The position numbers were made by a program, and so were the translations under genes. The notes beneath the pieces are model-generated. The model made no database searches and had not been told where the DNA came from. It saw only the letters and a program-made list of their open reading frames with translations. A stretch of DNA of 6,684 bases from an uncultured Rhodospirillales bacterium (GTDB lineage: Bacteria > Pseudomonadota > Alphaproteobacteria > ATCC43930 > CGMCC-115725). Of this stretch, positions 1 through 5,526 are shown one piece after another. Where the stretch lies: NCBI GenBank assembly GCA_903897565.1, contig CAIUCF010000496.1, positions 1-6,684 of the forward strand, in the 5' to 3' direction. The stretch's first letter is position 1, and every line of letters begins with the position of its first letter.

Positions 1-321
1 CGCGGCGCGGCAGGGCGGCAGCGCCTTGAGGGCGCGCAGGGCGTCGACCATCAGGGTCCCGCGGCCGGGGCCGAGTTCGACTAGGCGGAAGGCGGCGGGC
101 GATCCGAGTTGCTGCCAGACGGCGGCCGCCCACAGCCCGATCATCTCGCCGAAAATCTGGCTGATCTCCGGCGCCGTGACGAAATCGCCGCCGCGGCCGA
201 GCGGGTCGCGGGTGGTGTAATAGCCGTCGCGCGGGTCCGTCAGGCAGATCGCCATGTAGCGATCGATCCCGATCGGCCCCTCGGCCGCGATGATTGCCCT
301 GAGGGTCGCGAGAAGAGACAT
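1..321 (-). CDS. SAM-dependent methyltransferase, MidA/NDUFAF7 family (COG1565), N-terminal part only
   Basis: The first 107 residues are visible; the 3' end lies beyond the left window edge. The translation begins MSLLATLRAIIAAEGPIGID and continues with the family's conserved stretch DPLGRGGDFVTAPEISQIFG (about residues 41-60), then VELGPGRGTLMVDALRAL, the glycine-rich SAM-binding loop (about residues 82-99). These motifs are typical of the COG1565 methyltransferases. The eukaryotic member NDUFAF7/MidA methylates an arginine of a complex I subunit during assembly; the bacterial substrate is not established. ATG 321 is chosen because it gives the normal family N-terminus. It lies 11 bases after the lgt stop with no purine-rich ribosome binding site, so translation is probably coupled to lgt. 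Family assignment is firm; the biological role is inference. Confidence 0.9.
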   Translation of the reverse strand, partial: MSLLATLRAIIAAEGPIGIDRYMAICLTDPRDGYYTTRDPLGRGGDFVTAPEISQIFGEMIGLWAAAVWQQLGSPAAFRLVELGPGRGTLMVDALRALKALPPCRAA

Positions 322-329
322 CGCCGGTC
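319..329 (-). repeat. Shared 11-base start-site sequence, copy before the methyltransferase gene
   Basis: Read on the minus strand the sequence is GACCGGCGATG, ending in the start codon. The same 11 bases occur at the lgt start (1200-1210). Neither junction shows a purine-rich ribosome binding site. The repeat itself is seen directly; a role in coupled translation is inference. Confidence 0.5.
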
Positions 330-332
330 GGC

Positions 333-1202
333 TCAGGTCGCGGGATTGCCGCGCGGTTTGGCCGTGATGATCAGCCAGGCGCCGGCCAGGAACATCGGCA
401 GGCTCAGCAACTGCCCCATCGTCGCGCACAAGCTGCCCGCTATGCAGCTTTCGCTGTAGAATGGGAGGCTCAGCAATCGTCCTGTCAACGAGCCGAAGAT
501 CACGAACCCGATCTGGCTGTCCGGCTGGCGGAACAGCTCGCCGATGCTGCGGGCTATGGCATAGCCCATCAGGAAGGTGCCGCTGATGACGCCGGGGCGC
601 TGGCGGAAGCCGAGGCGTTCCAGCACGGTCAGGACGGCGAAGAGGAGGATGCCCTCCATCGAGGCCTGATAGAGCTGGCTCGGATGGCGCGGATAGGGGC
701 CGCCATTGGGAAAGATCATCGCCCAGGGCACGTCGGTGACCCGGCCGAACAGCTCGCCATTAATGAAATTGGCGAGGCGGCCGAAGAACAACCCGATCGG
801 CACGGCACAGCAGATGATGTCGCCGAGGCCGAGGATCGAAATCTTCCGGCGCAGCGCGAACAGGATGATCGCCGTAATCACGCCGATGCAGCCGCCGTGG
901 AACGACATGCCGCCATGCCAGACCTGGAAGATCTCGAGCGGGTGGGCGGAATAGAGCTCCCTGTCGTAGAACAGGACATAGCCGGTGCGGCCGCCGAGCA
1001 CGACGCCCGCCGTCGCCCAGATCAGGAAATCGTCGATGTCGAGCGGTTTGCACACCGTAGGCGGCCGCCCCGCCAGCCACATGCAGTAGCGCCAGCCGAG
1101 CAGCAGACCGGTGATGTAGGCGAGCGCGTACCAGCGAATCTGCAGGGGCCCGAGCGAGAGGGCGATCGGGCTAATGTCGGGATAGGGAATGAGCGCGAGC
1201 AT
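333..1202 (-). CDS. lgt: Phosphatidylglycerol--prolipoprotein diacylglyceryl transferase (Lgt)
   Basis: An inner-membrane enzyme that moves diacylglycerol from phosphatidylglycerol to the lipobox cysteine of prolipoproteins, the first step of lipoprotein maturation. The 289-residue product is hydrophobic with several membrane segments. Family landmarks are in order: RWYALAY (residues 23-29), HGGMSFHGG (96-104, His102 matching the conserved E. coli His103), the signature GRLANFINGELFGR (141-154, with Arg142, Asn145 and Glu150), HPSQLYQA (173-180) and ARSIGELFRQPD (217-228). The end contains the conserved MGQLLSLPM (262-270). Unusually, about 32 residues separate FRQPD from MGQLLSLPM, against about 11 in E. 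coli Lgt; the extra part includes a second copy of LLSLP (243-247). The reading frame is intact. The gene starts 6 bases after hldD with no visible Shine-Dalgarno sequence and is followed 11 bases later by the methyltransferase gene, so it is an internal operon member. Confidence 0.97.
   Translation of the reverse strand: MLALIPYPDISPIALSLGPLQIRWYALAYITGLLLGWRYCMWLAGRPPTVCKPLDIDDFLIWATAGVVLGGRTGYVLFYDRELYSAHPLEIFQVWHGGMSFHGGCIGVITAIILFALRRKISILGLGDIICCAVPIGLFFGRLANFINGELFGRVTDVPWAMIFPNGGPYPRHPSQLYQASMEGILLFAVLTVLERLGFRQRPGVISGTFLMGYAIARSIGELFRQPDSQIGFVIFGSLTGRLLSLPFYSESCIAGSLCATMGQLLSLPMFLAGAWLIITAKPRGNPAT
400..476. repeat. In-frame 66-base-period repeat inside the 3' part of lgt
   Basis: The plus-strand sequence AGGCTCAGCAA occurs at 400-410 and again at 466-476, with weaker similarity continuing for about 10 bases beyond each copy. 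The period is 66 bases, exactly 22 codons. The two copies encode GQLLSLPM (the conserved family motif) and GRLLSLPF. This fits an old, diverged in-frame duplication within lgt, though similarity fades outside the core. Confidence 0.5.
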
Positions 1203-1210
1203 CGCCGGTC
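1200..1210 (-). repeat. Shared 11-base start-site sequence, copy before lgt
   Basis: On the minus strand this reads GACCGGCGATG, identical to the sequence at the methyltransferase start (319-329). Here the hldD stop codon TGA overlaps the repeat, giving TGACCGGCGATG, so the hldD stop and the lgt start are only 6 bases apart. Confidence 0.5.
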
Positions 1211-2204
1211 AGCGATAGCGGTCGGTCGGCGAGGCGAGGTAGTTATGGACGTAGTCGGCAACCCCTGTTTCGAGCGAGGTCGGCTCATGCGGGAAGCCCA
1301 GCCCGACGAGACGCTCCATCCGTGCCTCGGTGAAATATTGGTAGTTCTGGCGGATCGCCGGCGGGGTGTCGACGTAGCGCACGTCGGGCTCGATCCCCAT
1401 CGCTGCGTAGGTCGCCAATGTCAGGTCGAGGAAGCTGCGGGCGACCCCGGTGCCGCAATTGAAGATGCCGTTCACCTTGGGCGTATCGTTCAGCCACAGC
1501 AGAACCTTCAGGCAATCTTCGATCGACACGAAGTCGCGCATCTGGCCGCCATCGGGATAGTCGGGGCTATGGGATTTGAAGAGCTCGGCATGTCCGCCAA
1601 CCGAGAGGCGCTGGTAGAGCTTGGAGACCAGGCTCTGCATTGAACCCTTATGGTACTCGTTGGGGCCGTAAACATTGAAGAATTTCAGCCCGACCCATTG
1701 CGGCGGGCAGGGATAGCCGCGCTCGACCTGGCGCACGACCCAACGGTCGAACAGATTCTTCGACCAGCCATAGGCGTTGAGGGGGCGCAGCGCGGCGAGT
1801 GCCTCGCTGGTGAAATTATCGTCGAAACCCTGCGCGCCATTGCCGTAGGTCGCGGCCGAGGATGCATAGATGAAGCGCACGCGATTATCGGCGCACCACT
1901 GCCAGATCTTCTGCGAGAATGTGTAGTTGGTATCGATGATGAGGTCGGCGTTGGTCTCGGTGGTCGCGGAAACCGCGCCCATGTGGAACACCACGTCGAT
2001 CCAGGTACGGTGCTCCGTCAACCACTCGAGCAGTTGATCCGGCGGCACCAGCCCCTGGAGCTCACGTTTGGCCAGATTGCGCCATTTCTCGTCGCTACCC
2101 AGGCGATCGCACACCACCAGCGCCGAATTCTTGCGGGCCTCGAGAGCGGCGACGAGGTTCGAGCCGATGAAGCCGGCGCCGCCTGTTACTACGATCATTG
2201 CCAT
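1209..2204 (-). CDS. hldD: ADP-L-glycero-D-manno-heptose 6-epimerase (HldD/RfaD)
   Basis: A cytoplasmic short-chain-dehydrogenase-fold enzyme that converts ADP-D-glycero-beta-D-manno-heptose to the L-glycero form, the donor of inner-core heptose in lipopolysaccharide. The 331-residue product shows the NAD(P)-binding loop TGGAGFIGSN (7-16), VSATTETNAD (78-87, the HldD version of the ACSSTTE stretch), YASSAATYGNG (113-123, with the catalytic-region Ser116), YGWSK (145-149, the Tyr-x-x-x-Lys pair), and FNVYGPNEYHKGSM (176-189). Lys186 in the last motif aligns with E. coli Lys178, which acts with the Tyr as the alternate base. Length is near the usual 310-330. Two starts are possible: ATG 2204, and ATG 2198, which gives the more typical MIVVTGG; the sequence GGTGGAGAGAG upstream could serve either. 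It heads the operon hldD-lgt-methyltransferase, with its own promoter upstream. Confidence 0.96.
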   Translation of the reverse strand: MAMIVVTGGAGFIGSNLVAALEARKNSALVVCDRLGSDEKWRNLAKRELQGLVPPDQLLEWLTEHRTWIDVVFHMGAVSATTETNADLIIDTNYTFSQKIWQWCADNRVRFIYASSAATYGNGAQGFDDNFTSEALAALRPLNAYGWSKNLFDRWVVRQVERGYPCPPQWVGLKFFNVYGPNEYHKGSMQSLVSKLYQRLSVGGHAELFKSHSPDYPDGGQMRDFVSIEDCLKVLLWLNDTPKVNGIFNCGTGVARSFLDLTLATYAAMGIEPDVRYVDTPPAIRQNYQYFTEARMERLVGLGFPHEPTSLETGVADYVHNYLASPTDRYR

Positions 2205-2233
2205 CTCTCTCCACCCAACCCGGACGCTTTGCC

Positions 2234-2263
2234 GTTATAGGCGGAAGGCGAGTCCGGTTACAA
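2234..2263 (-). promoter_or_regulatory. Probable sigma70-type promoter of the hldD-lgt operon
   Basis: On the minus strand there is TTGTAA (plus coordinates 2258-2263; 4 of 6 matches to TTGACA), an 18-base spacer, and TATAAC (2234-2239; 5 of 6 matches to TATAAT). Transcription would begin near 2227, leaving a leader of about 23 bases with the purine-rich ribosome binding site before ATG 2204. Position and match quality fit well; this is a pattern call without experimental support. Confidence 0.6.
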
Positions 2264-2357
2264 GCCGGGCCGGGTGCGGGCCTCCGGTCAGCGAATCGTT
2301 TTGTTCCCTGCCAAAGTGTGATAGCCAACGCGCAGAATGACGAGACAAAGGTGCAAG

Positions 2358-2672
2358 ATGGGCTTCGATAATCGGTTGTTCGACGATCTCGCCCGCGTCG
2401 CGTCCGGCGCCTTGTCCGCGTTTTCCGGTGTTCGCGAAGAGGCTGAGGCGCGGCTGCGCGAGCAGTTCGAGCGGATCCTCGGTCATATGGATCTCGTGAC
2501 CCGCGACGAGTTCGAGGCGGTCCAGGCGGTCGCCGTTCGGGCGCGCGAGGCGCAGGAGGCTCTGGAGGCCCGACTCCAGGCGATCGAGGCGCAGTTGGCG
2601 CGCCGCGGCGGCCGAGCGGCGGCCGCCAAGGATGCGTCCGGCACTGCGACCCCGGAGTCGCCGGCAGAATAA
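2358..2672 (+). CDS. ubiK: Ubiquinone biosynthesis accessory factor UbiK (BMFP/YqiC family)
   Basis: A small coiled-coil protein (104 residues). In gammaproteobacteria UbiK works with UbiJ to help the late ubiquinone biosynthesis enzymes under aerobic conditions, and the family can bind membranes. The N-terminus MGFDNRLFDDLARVASGAL is the conserved amphipathic BMFP start. DLVTRDEFEAVQAVAVRARE (45-64) is the characteristic second half, followed by a heptad-like coiled coil EALEARLQAIEAQLARR (67-83) and a low-complexity Ala-rich tail. ATG 2358 is preferred over the in-frame ATG 2337 because AAAGG (2347-2351) sits 6 bases upstream and the family starts just before FDNRLFDDL. It is divergent from hldD, and a 182-base gap separates it from the next gene. 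Family is clear; the UbiK role in this organism is inferred by homology. Confidence 0.9.
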   Translation: MGFDNRLFDDLARVASGALSAFSGVREEAEARLREQFERILGHMDLVTRDEFEAVQAVAVRAREAQEALEARLQAIEAQLARRGGRAAAAKDASGTATPESPAE

Positions 2673-2766
2673 ATCGCGTTTGCGCGTAAACCTGACGGGG
2701 ATACCGAATTTCCGGCCACCCGCCTCTTGCGTTGCAGCAGGGGGTTTGGCAGGATCTCCATGTTGA

Positions 2767-2788
2767 GTGTCATCAGGCTCGATGACAC
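2767..2788. promoter_or_regulatory. Perfect 8-bp inverted repeat between ubiK and the YbjN-domain gene
   Basis: GTGTCATC (2767-2774) and GATGACAC (2781-2788) are exact reverse complements separated by 6 bases. The pair sits 66 bases before the downstream start codon. No T-run follows, so it does not look like an intrinsic terminator. It could be an operator for a dimeric regulator or an RNA hairpin in the leader. The symmetry is directly visible; function is unknown. Confidence 0.45.
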
Positions 2789-2854
2789 AGGATATTGGCA
2801 TCCCTTGGCGGCCGATCACATTCGGCCTCCACCGCTCCCTGAAGGAGGGCAGCC

Positions 2855-3361
2855 ATGACCGCTTTATCACACAGCGAGGCCGCAGCGGCGGCGGGCAACC
2901 CCATCGACATCGTCGAAGAGATCGTGCTGGCCAATGAATGGCCGCATGACCGCGCGAGCGAAGAGGAGATGGTCGTCGAGATCTCCGGTCGCTGGTGCGA
3001 CTACCGCCTGCTGTTCGTCTGGCAGGAGGAAATCAGCGCGCTGCATTTCTCCTGCAGCTTCGACATGAAGGTGCCGAAGGCGCGGCGCCCCGCGGTTTAT
3101 GAGCTGCTGGCGACGATCAACGAAAAGATGTGGCTCGGCCATTTCGACGTCTGTTCGGATGCCTGTCTGCCGATGTTCCGTCACGCCTGCCTGCTGCGCG
3201 GCGCGATCGGCGCCTCGGTGGAGCAGGTCGAAGATCTCGTCGACATGGCGATCACGGAATGCGAGCGCTTCTATCCCGCCTTCCAGCTCGTGATCTGGGG
3301 CGGCAAGACACCCGAGGAAGCCGTTACCGCGGCGATGATCGAGCCGATGGGCGAGGCGTGA
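2855..3361 (+). CDS. YbjN domain-containing protein
   Basis: A 168-residue, probably cytoplasmic protein with no signal peptide or membrane segment. It resembles the YbjN family (PF10722), whose fold is like type III secretion chaperones and whose biochemical role is poorly defined; E. coli YbjN affects motility and stress traits. Recognisable pieces are NPIDIVEEIVLANEWPHDRA (15-34), the strand region EEEMVVEISGRWCDYRLLFVW (37-57), ALHFSCSFDMKVPKARR (62-78), ELLATINEKMWLGHFDV (83-99) and the C-terminal helix around VEDLVDMAITECERFYPAFQ (125-144). The start is well fixed by the strong Shine-Dalgarno sequence AAGGAGG (2842-2848), 6 bases before ATG. It lies immediately before proC and is almost certainly co-transcribed with it. 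Family call is confident; a link to proline metabolism is only contextual. Confidence 0.85.
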   Translation: MTALSHSEAAAAAGNPIDIVEEIVLANEWPHDRASEEEMVVEISGRWCDYRLLFVWQEEISALHFSCSFDMKVPKARRPAVYELLATINEKMWLGHFDVCSDACLPMFRHACLLRGAIGASVEQVEDLVDMAITECERFYPAFQLVIWGGKTPEEAVTAAMIEPMGEA

Positions 3362-3381
3362 TGACGTCTATCCGCTCATGA
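3361..3381 (+). other. Six-codon minicistron bridging the YbjN gene and proC
   Basis: ATG 3361 overlaps the last base of the YbjN stop codon (TGATG at 3359-3363) and opens a frame encoding MTSIRS. Its TGA stop (3379-3381) overlaps the proC start (ATGA at 3378-3381). GAGG at 3353-3356 lies 4 bases upstream of ATG 3361, whereas proC itself has no visible ribosome binding site. The arrangement would allow stop-and-restart translation through to proC. It may be chance; the peptide is unlikely to have its own function. Confidence 0.35.
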
Positions 3382-4199
3382 CGACTCGGGAAACGCCGGC
3401 GGAGATCCTGCTCGTCGGCTGTGGCAAGATGGGCTCGGCGCTGCTGACCGGCTGGTTGCAGAGCGACCGCGTCGGTCGCGTCAATATCGTCGAGCCGTAT
3501 CCGCCCGATCCGGCACTGCCGCTGTCCGACCGCGTCGTCCTGCATGCCTCGATCTCGACCGTGGCGCCCAGCTGGCGGCCGAATGTGGTGGTCTTCGCGG
3601 TCAAGCCGCAAGTGATCGCCGATGTCGTCCCGGCCTATCGCGAAATCGTCGCGTCAGGAGCGCTCGTGCTGTCGATCGCGGCCGGCAAGACGATTGCGGG
3701 TTTCGAAAAGCTGCTCGGCGCCGCGGCGATCGTGCGCGCGATGCCGAATACCCCTGCCGCGATCGGCCGCGGCATCACGGTCGCGGTTGCCAATGAGCGC
3801 GCCACCCCCAGTCAGAAGGCTGTCGCGCAAAGGCTGCTTGAGGCTGTCGGCGGGGTATCCTGGGTCGAGGACGAAGGCCTCCTCGATGCCGTGACCGCCG
3901 TCTCGGGAAGCGGCCCGGCCTATGTCTTCCTGCTGATCGAGGCCATGACCGCTGCCGGGATTGCCGCCGGATTGCCGTCCGCGCTCGCGGAACAATTGGC
4001 GCGAGAGACTGTTGCAGGATCGGGTGAGCTGGCCCGGCAATCGGCGGAGTCGGCGACGCAGCTGCGCAAGAACGTGACCAGCCCGAACGGAACGACCGAG
4101 GCGGCGCTGCGGATCCTCATGGGCGAGGATGGGATGTCGCCATTGCTGGCGCGGGCCATCGACGCCGCGACGAGACGTTCCCGCGAACTGGCAGGCTGA
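3378..4199 (+). CDS. proC: Pyrroline-5-carboxylate reductase (ProC)
   Basis: A cytoplasmic enzyme that reduces 1-pyrroline-5-carboxylate to L-proline with NAD(P)H, the last step of proline synthesis. The 273-residue product has the usual length. The Rossmann loop VGCGKMGSALL is at 13-23, followed by VVFAVKPQ (71-78), IVRAMPNTPAAIGRG (118-132), the substrate-side segment AVSGSGPAYVFLLIEAM (174-190) and the P5CR signature in LRKNVTSPNGTTEAALRIL (229-247). ATG 3378 is the only sensible start: the frame has a stop at 3336-3338, no other start codon before ATG 3378, and the next Met lies inside the nucleotide-binding loop. It has no clear Shine-Dalgarno sequence and begins 16 bases after the YbjN-domain gene, which suggests coupled translation. 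Confidence 0.97.
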   Translation: MTTRETPAEILLVGCGKMGSALLTGWLQSDRVGRVNIVEPYPPDPALPLSDRVVLHASISTVAPSWRPNVVVFAVKPQVIADVVPAYREIVASGALVLSIAAGKTIAGFEKLLGAAAIVRAMPNTPAAIGRGITVAVANERATPSQKAVAQRLLEAVGGVSWVEDEGLLDAVTAVSGSGPAYVFLLIEAMTAAGIAAGLPSALAEQLARETVAGSGELARQSAESATQLRKNVTSPNGTTEAALRILMGEDGMSPLLARAIDAATRRSRELAG

Positions 4200-4252
4200 T
4201 CTTCGGTCCGCAGTCTGGTCTGCACCGCGACACGTCGGCAGGAGAGGTAGCC

Positions 4253-4891
4253 ATGGCGACGATTGACGAAGTCGAGCGGAAGATTCTGGACGGTGCGGTC
4301 AGGGTGATCGCGGATCGGACCTGGCCCGAGGTCGCGCTGGCGGATGTTGCGCGCGCCGCGGAAGTGTCCATGGCGGTGCTCTATCGCCATTATCGCTCCA
4401 AACAGGCCCTGCTGTGCGGGCTGCATCGCGGCATCGATCTCGAGATGCTGGCGGCGCCGGTCGACGAGGGCAGCGTCAAGGACCGGCTGTTCGATCTGCT
4501 GATGCGGCGCTTCGACGCTCTTGCGCCGCTGAAGCCGGCTTTCACGACGGGTCTCGCCGAGCTCCGTCGTGGCCGGTTCGCGTCCCTCGAAGCCGCCCTC
4601 ATCGGCGGGCTGAATTTGCGTCGCGGCATGATCTGGACACTTGCGGCAGCCGGACTCGAGGGATCTTGCATCGTCACCGAAATGCGCGTCAAAATTATAG
4701 GCATTGCCTATCTGTCGGCGTTTCGTGTCTGGCTCGACGACGAGTCGATCGACCTGACCAAGACGATGGCCGCTCTCGACAAGGCGCTCGACCGTGCCGT
4801 CGCATTCCTGAGACTGGGCGAAAGCCGCGGTGCGGAAGGGACGGCAACCCCGACAGGCGATGCAGCGGTGCAGGACGCGCCTGCAAACTGA
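4253..4891 (+). CDS. TetR/AcrR-family transcriptional regulator with a COQ9-like C-terminal segment
   Basis: A 212-residue probable DNA-binding repressor. The N-terminal helix-turn-helix is clear: ILDGAVRVIADRTWPEVALA (11-30), then DVARAAEVSMAVLYRHYRSK (31-50) and QALL. The ligand-binding part is diverged. Near the C-terminus, AYLSAFRVWLDDESIDLTKT (152-171) and MAALDKALDRAV (172-183) resemble the W-x-D-D-x-S-x-D...T...LD pattern I associate with COQ9/rpsU-divergent proteins, which share the TetR fold. The last 20 or so residues look disordered. GGAGAGG (4241-4247) precedes ATG 4253 at good spacing. The gene starts 53 bases after proC with no obvious promoter, so it may belong to the same transcript. 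It precedes the phasin gene, a possible but unproven target. No ligand can be assigned. Confidence 0.82.
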   Translation: MATIDEVERKILDGAVRVIADRTWPEVALADVARAAEVSMAVLYRHYRSKQALLCGLHRGIDLEMLAAPVDEGSVKDRLFDLLMRRFDALAPLKPAFTTGLAELRRGRFASLEAALIGGLNLRRGMIWTLAAAGLEGSCIVTEMRVKIIGIAYLSAFRVWLDDESIDLTKTMAALDKALDRAVAFLRLGESRGAEGTATPTGDAAVQDAPAN

Positions 4892-4892
4892 T

Positions 4893-4943
4893 TTGTGCAG
4901 TGCAGCAATTTTGCTTGACGACGCGCATCATTCCGGGAGATGG
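4893..4943 (+). promoter_or_regulatory. Probable phasin promoter with overlapping TGC/GCA-rich palindromes
   Basis: CTTGACG (4914-4920) contains a good -35 hexamer, TTGACG; 17 bases later lies only a weak -10, AGATGG (4938-4943). Directly upstream are a near-palindrome TTGTGCAGTGCAGCAA (4893-4908), perfect except for one extra G in the right arm, and AGCAA-TT-TTGCT (4904-4915), which runs into the -35 element. TGC/GCA-rich inverted repeats upstream of phasin genes are known targets of the PhaR repressor in Paracoccus (CTGC-N3-4-GCAG). Assignment to PhaR is inference: the spacing here is not the published one. Confidence 0.45.
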
Positions 4944-5027
4944 TCCGCGCCGAACCTGATACGGGCGCATGCGGGATTGGTTTCCTGACATCATGGTTTT
5001 GCCCGTTCGCATCATCCCGAGGGAGAT
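4924..5027. repeat. Imperfect direct repeat in the phasin leader
   Basis: CGCATCATTCCGGGAGAT (4924-4941) and a 20-base variant at 5008-5027 differ by one substitution and a two-base insertion (AG). The second copy carries the GGGAG ribosome binding site used by the phasin gene; the first copy overlaps the presumed -10 region. The two start 84 bases apart. It may be a short duplication of the leader or chance. Confidence 0.35.
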
Positions 5028-5031
5028 CCAC

Positions 5032-5460
5032 ATGTCCGCGAAATCCAGCAATTCACTGTTCAACGTCGACCCTGCCGCCCTGTTCGCACAGTTCAAGGTT
5101 CCCGGTATCGACGTCGAGTCGATCCTCGCGACGCAGCGCAAGAACATCGAAGCGCTGACCAAGGCCAACCAGCTCGCCGTTGAAGGCCTGCAGGCGATCG
5201 GCCGTCGCCAGGTCGAGATCATCCGCTCGTCGCTCACCGACAGCTCCACGCAGATGCGCGAGCTGTTCCAGACGTTGAAGCCCGAGGAGCGGATCGCCAA
5301 GCAGACCGAGATCGCGAAGAAGAGCATCGAGAAGGCCATTGCCGACGCCCGCGAACTCGCGGAGATCGTTTCCAAGGCGCAGAACGAAGCCTTCGAAGTG
5401 CTCAACAAGCGCCTCTCGGAAGGCCTCGACGAAGTCCAGACCCTCGTCACCAAGAAGTAA
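5032..5460 (+). CDS. Phasin family protein (polyhydroxyalkanoate granule-associated)
   Basis: Phasins coat polyhydroxyalkanoate granules and control their size and number. The 142-residue product is almost wholly amphipathic helix, without a signal peptide: DPAALFAQFKVPGIDVESIL (13-32), then RKNIEALTKANQLAVEGLQA (36-55), a central helix to about residue 82, and a charged coiled-coil-like half including EIAKKSIEKAIADARELAEI (93-112) and ending TLVTKK. This layout matches the Phasin_2 family (PF09361). ATG 5032 is chosen over the in-frame ATG 4969 because AGGGAG (5020-5025) lies 6 bases upstream and the family start is similar; the extra 21 residues would be atypical. The gene has its own promoter region and a strong terminator, so it is probably monocistronic. 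Granule association is inferred from family; no PHA synthase gene is in view. Confidence 0.9.
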   Translation: MSAKSSNSLFNVDPAALFAQFKVPGIDVESILATQRKNIEALTKANQLAVEGLQAIGRRQVEIIRSSLTDSSTQMRELFQTLKPEERIAKQTEIAKKSIEKAIADARELAEIVSKAQNEAFEVLNKRLSEGLDEVQTLVTKK

Positions 5461-5492
5461 CTCGGCGGTCAGCTCACGCTGATCCGGTGAAG

Positions 5493-5519
5493 AAGGCGCC
5501 CCTCGCGGGCGCCTTTTTT
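5493..5519 (+). terminator. Intrinsic terminator after the phasin gene
   Basis: A 9-bp GC-rich stem, AAGGCGCCC (5493-5501) pairing with GGGCGCCTT (5507-5515), encloses a 5-base loop and leads straight into a run of six T (5514-5519). It begins 32 bases after the phasin stop. On the minus strand the same stem lies 11 bases beyond the hrpB stop and is followed by TTCTTC, so it may also work, less strongly, for hrpB. Confidence 0.92.
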
Positions 5520-5526
5520 GTGTCCG

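Noticed and set aside
684..1643. A 319-codon open frame on the plus strand across lgt and hldD
   Set aside because: It lies opposite two clearly recognisable genes, has low-complexity Arg/Ala/Glu-rich composition and matches no family; it is a GC-rich antisense shadow.
2296..2325. A possible plus-strand promoter for ubiK (TTGTTC near 2301, TGTGATAGC near 2317)
   Set aside because: The spacing between the elements is about 13 bases, too short for sigma70, and the -10 match is weak.
2235..2870. A 211-codon minus-strand open frame over ubiK and its flanks
   Set aside because: It covers the recognised ubiK gene and the hldD promoter region, with Arg-rich sequence and no recognisable domain.
4207..4227. 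A GCAG...CTGC inverted repeat between proC and the TetR gene
   Set aside because: The arms are only 4 bases with asymmetric flanks and no T-run; too weak to call an operator or terminator.
4969..5031. A 21-residue N-terminal extension of the phasin from ATG 4969
   Set aside because: No ribosome binding site precedes ATG 4969, while ATG 5032 has AGGGAG at ideal spacing and gives a normal phasin start.
4695..5453. A 252-codon minus-strand open frame over the TetR 3' end and phasin gene
   Set aside because: It is antisense to the well-supported phasin with its own ribosome binding site and terminator; composition (Ser/Arg-rich) is typical of a shadow frame.
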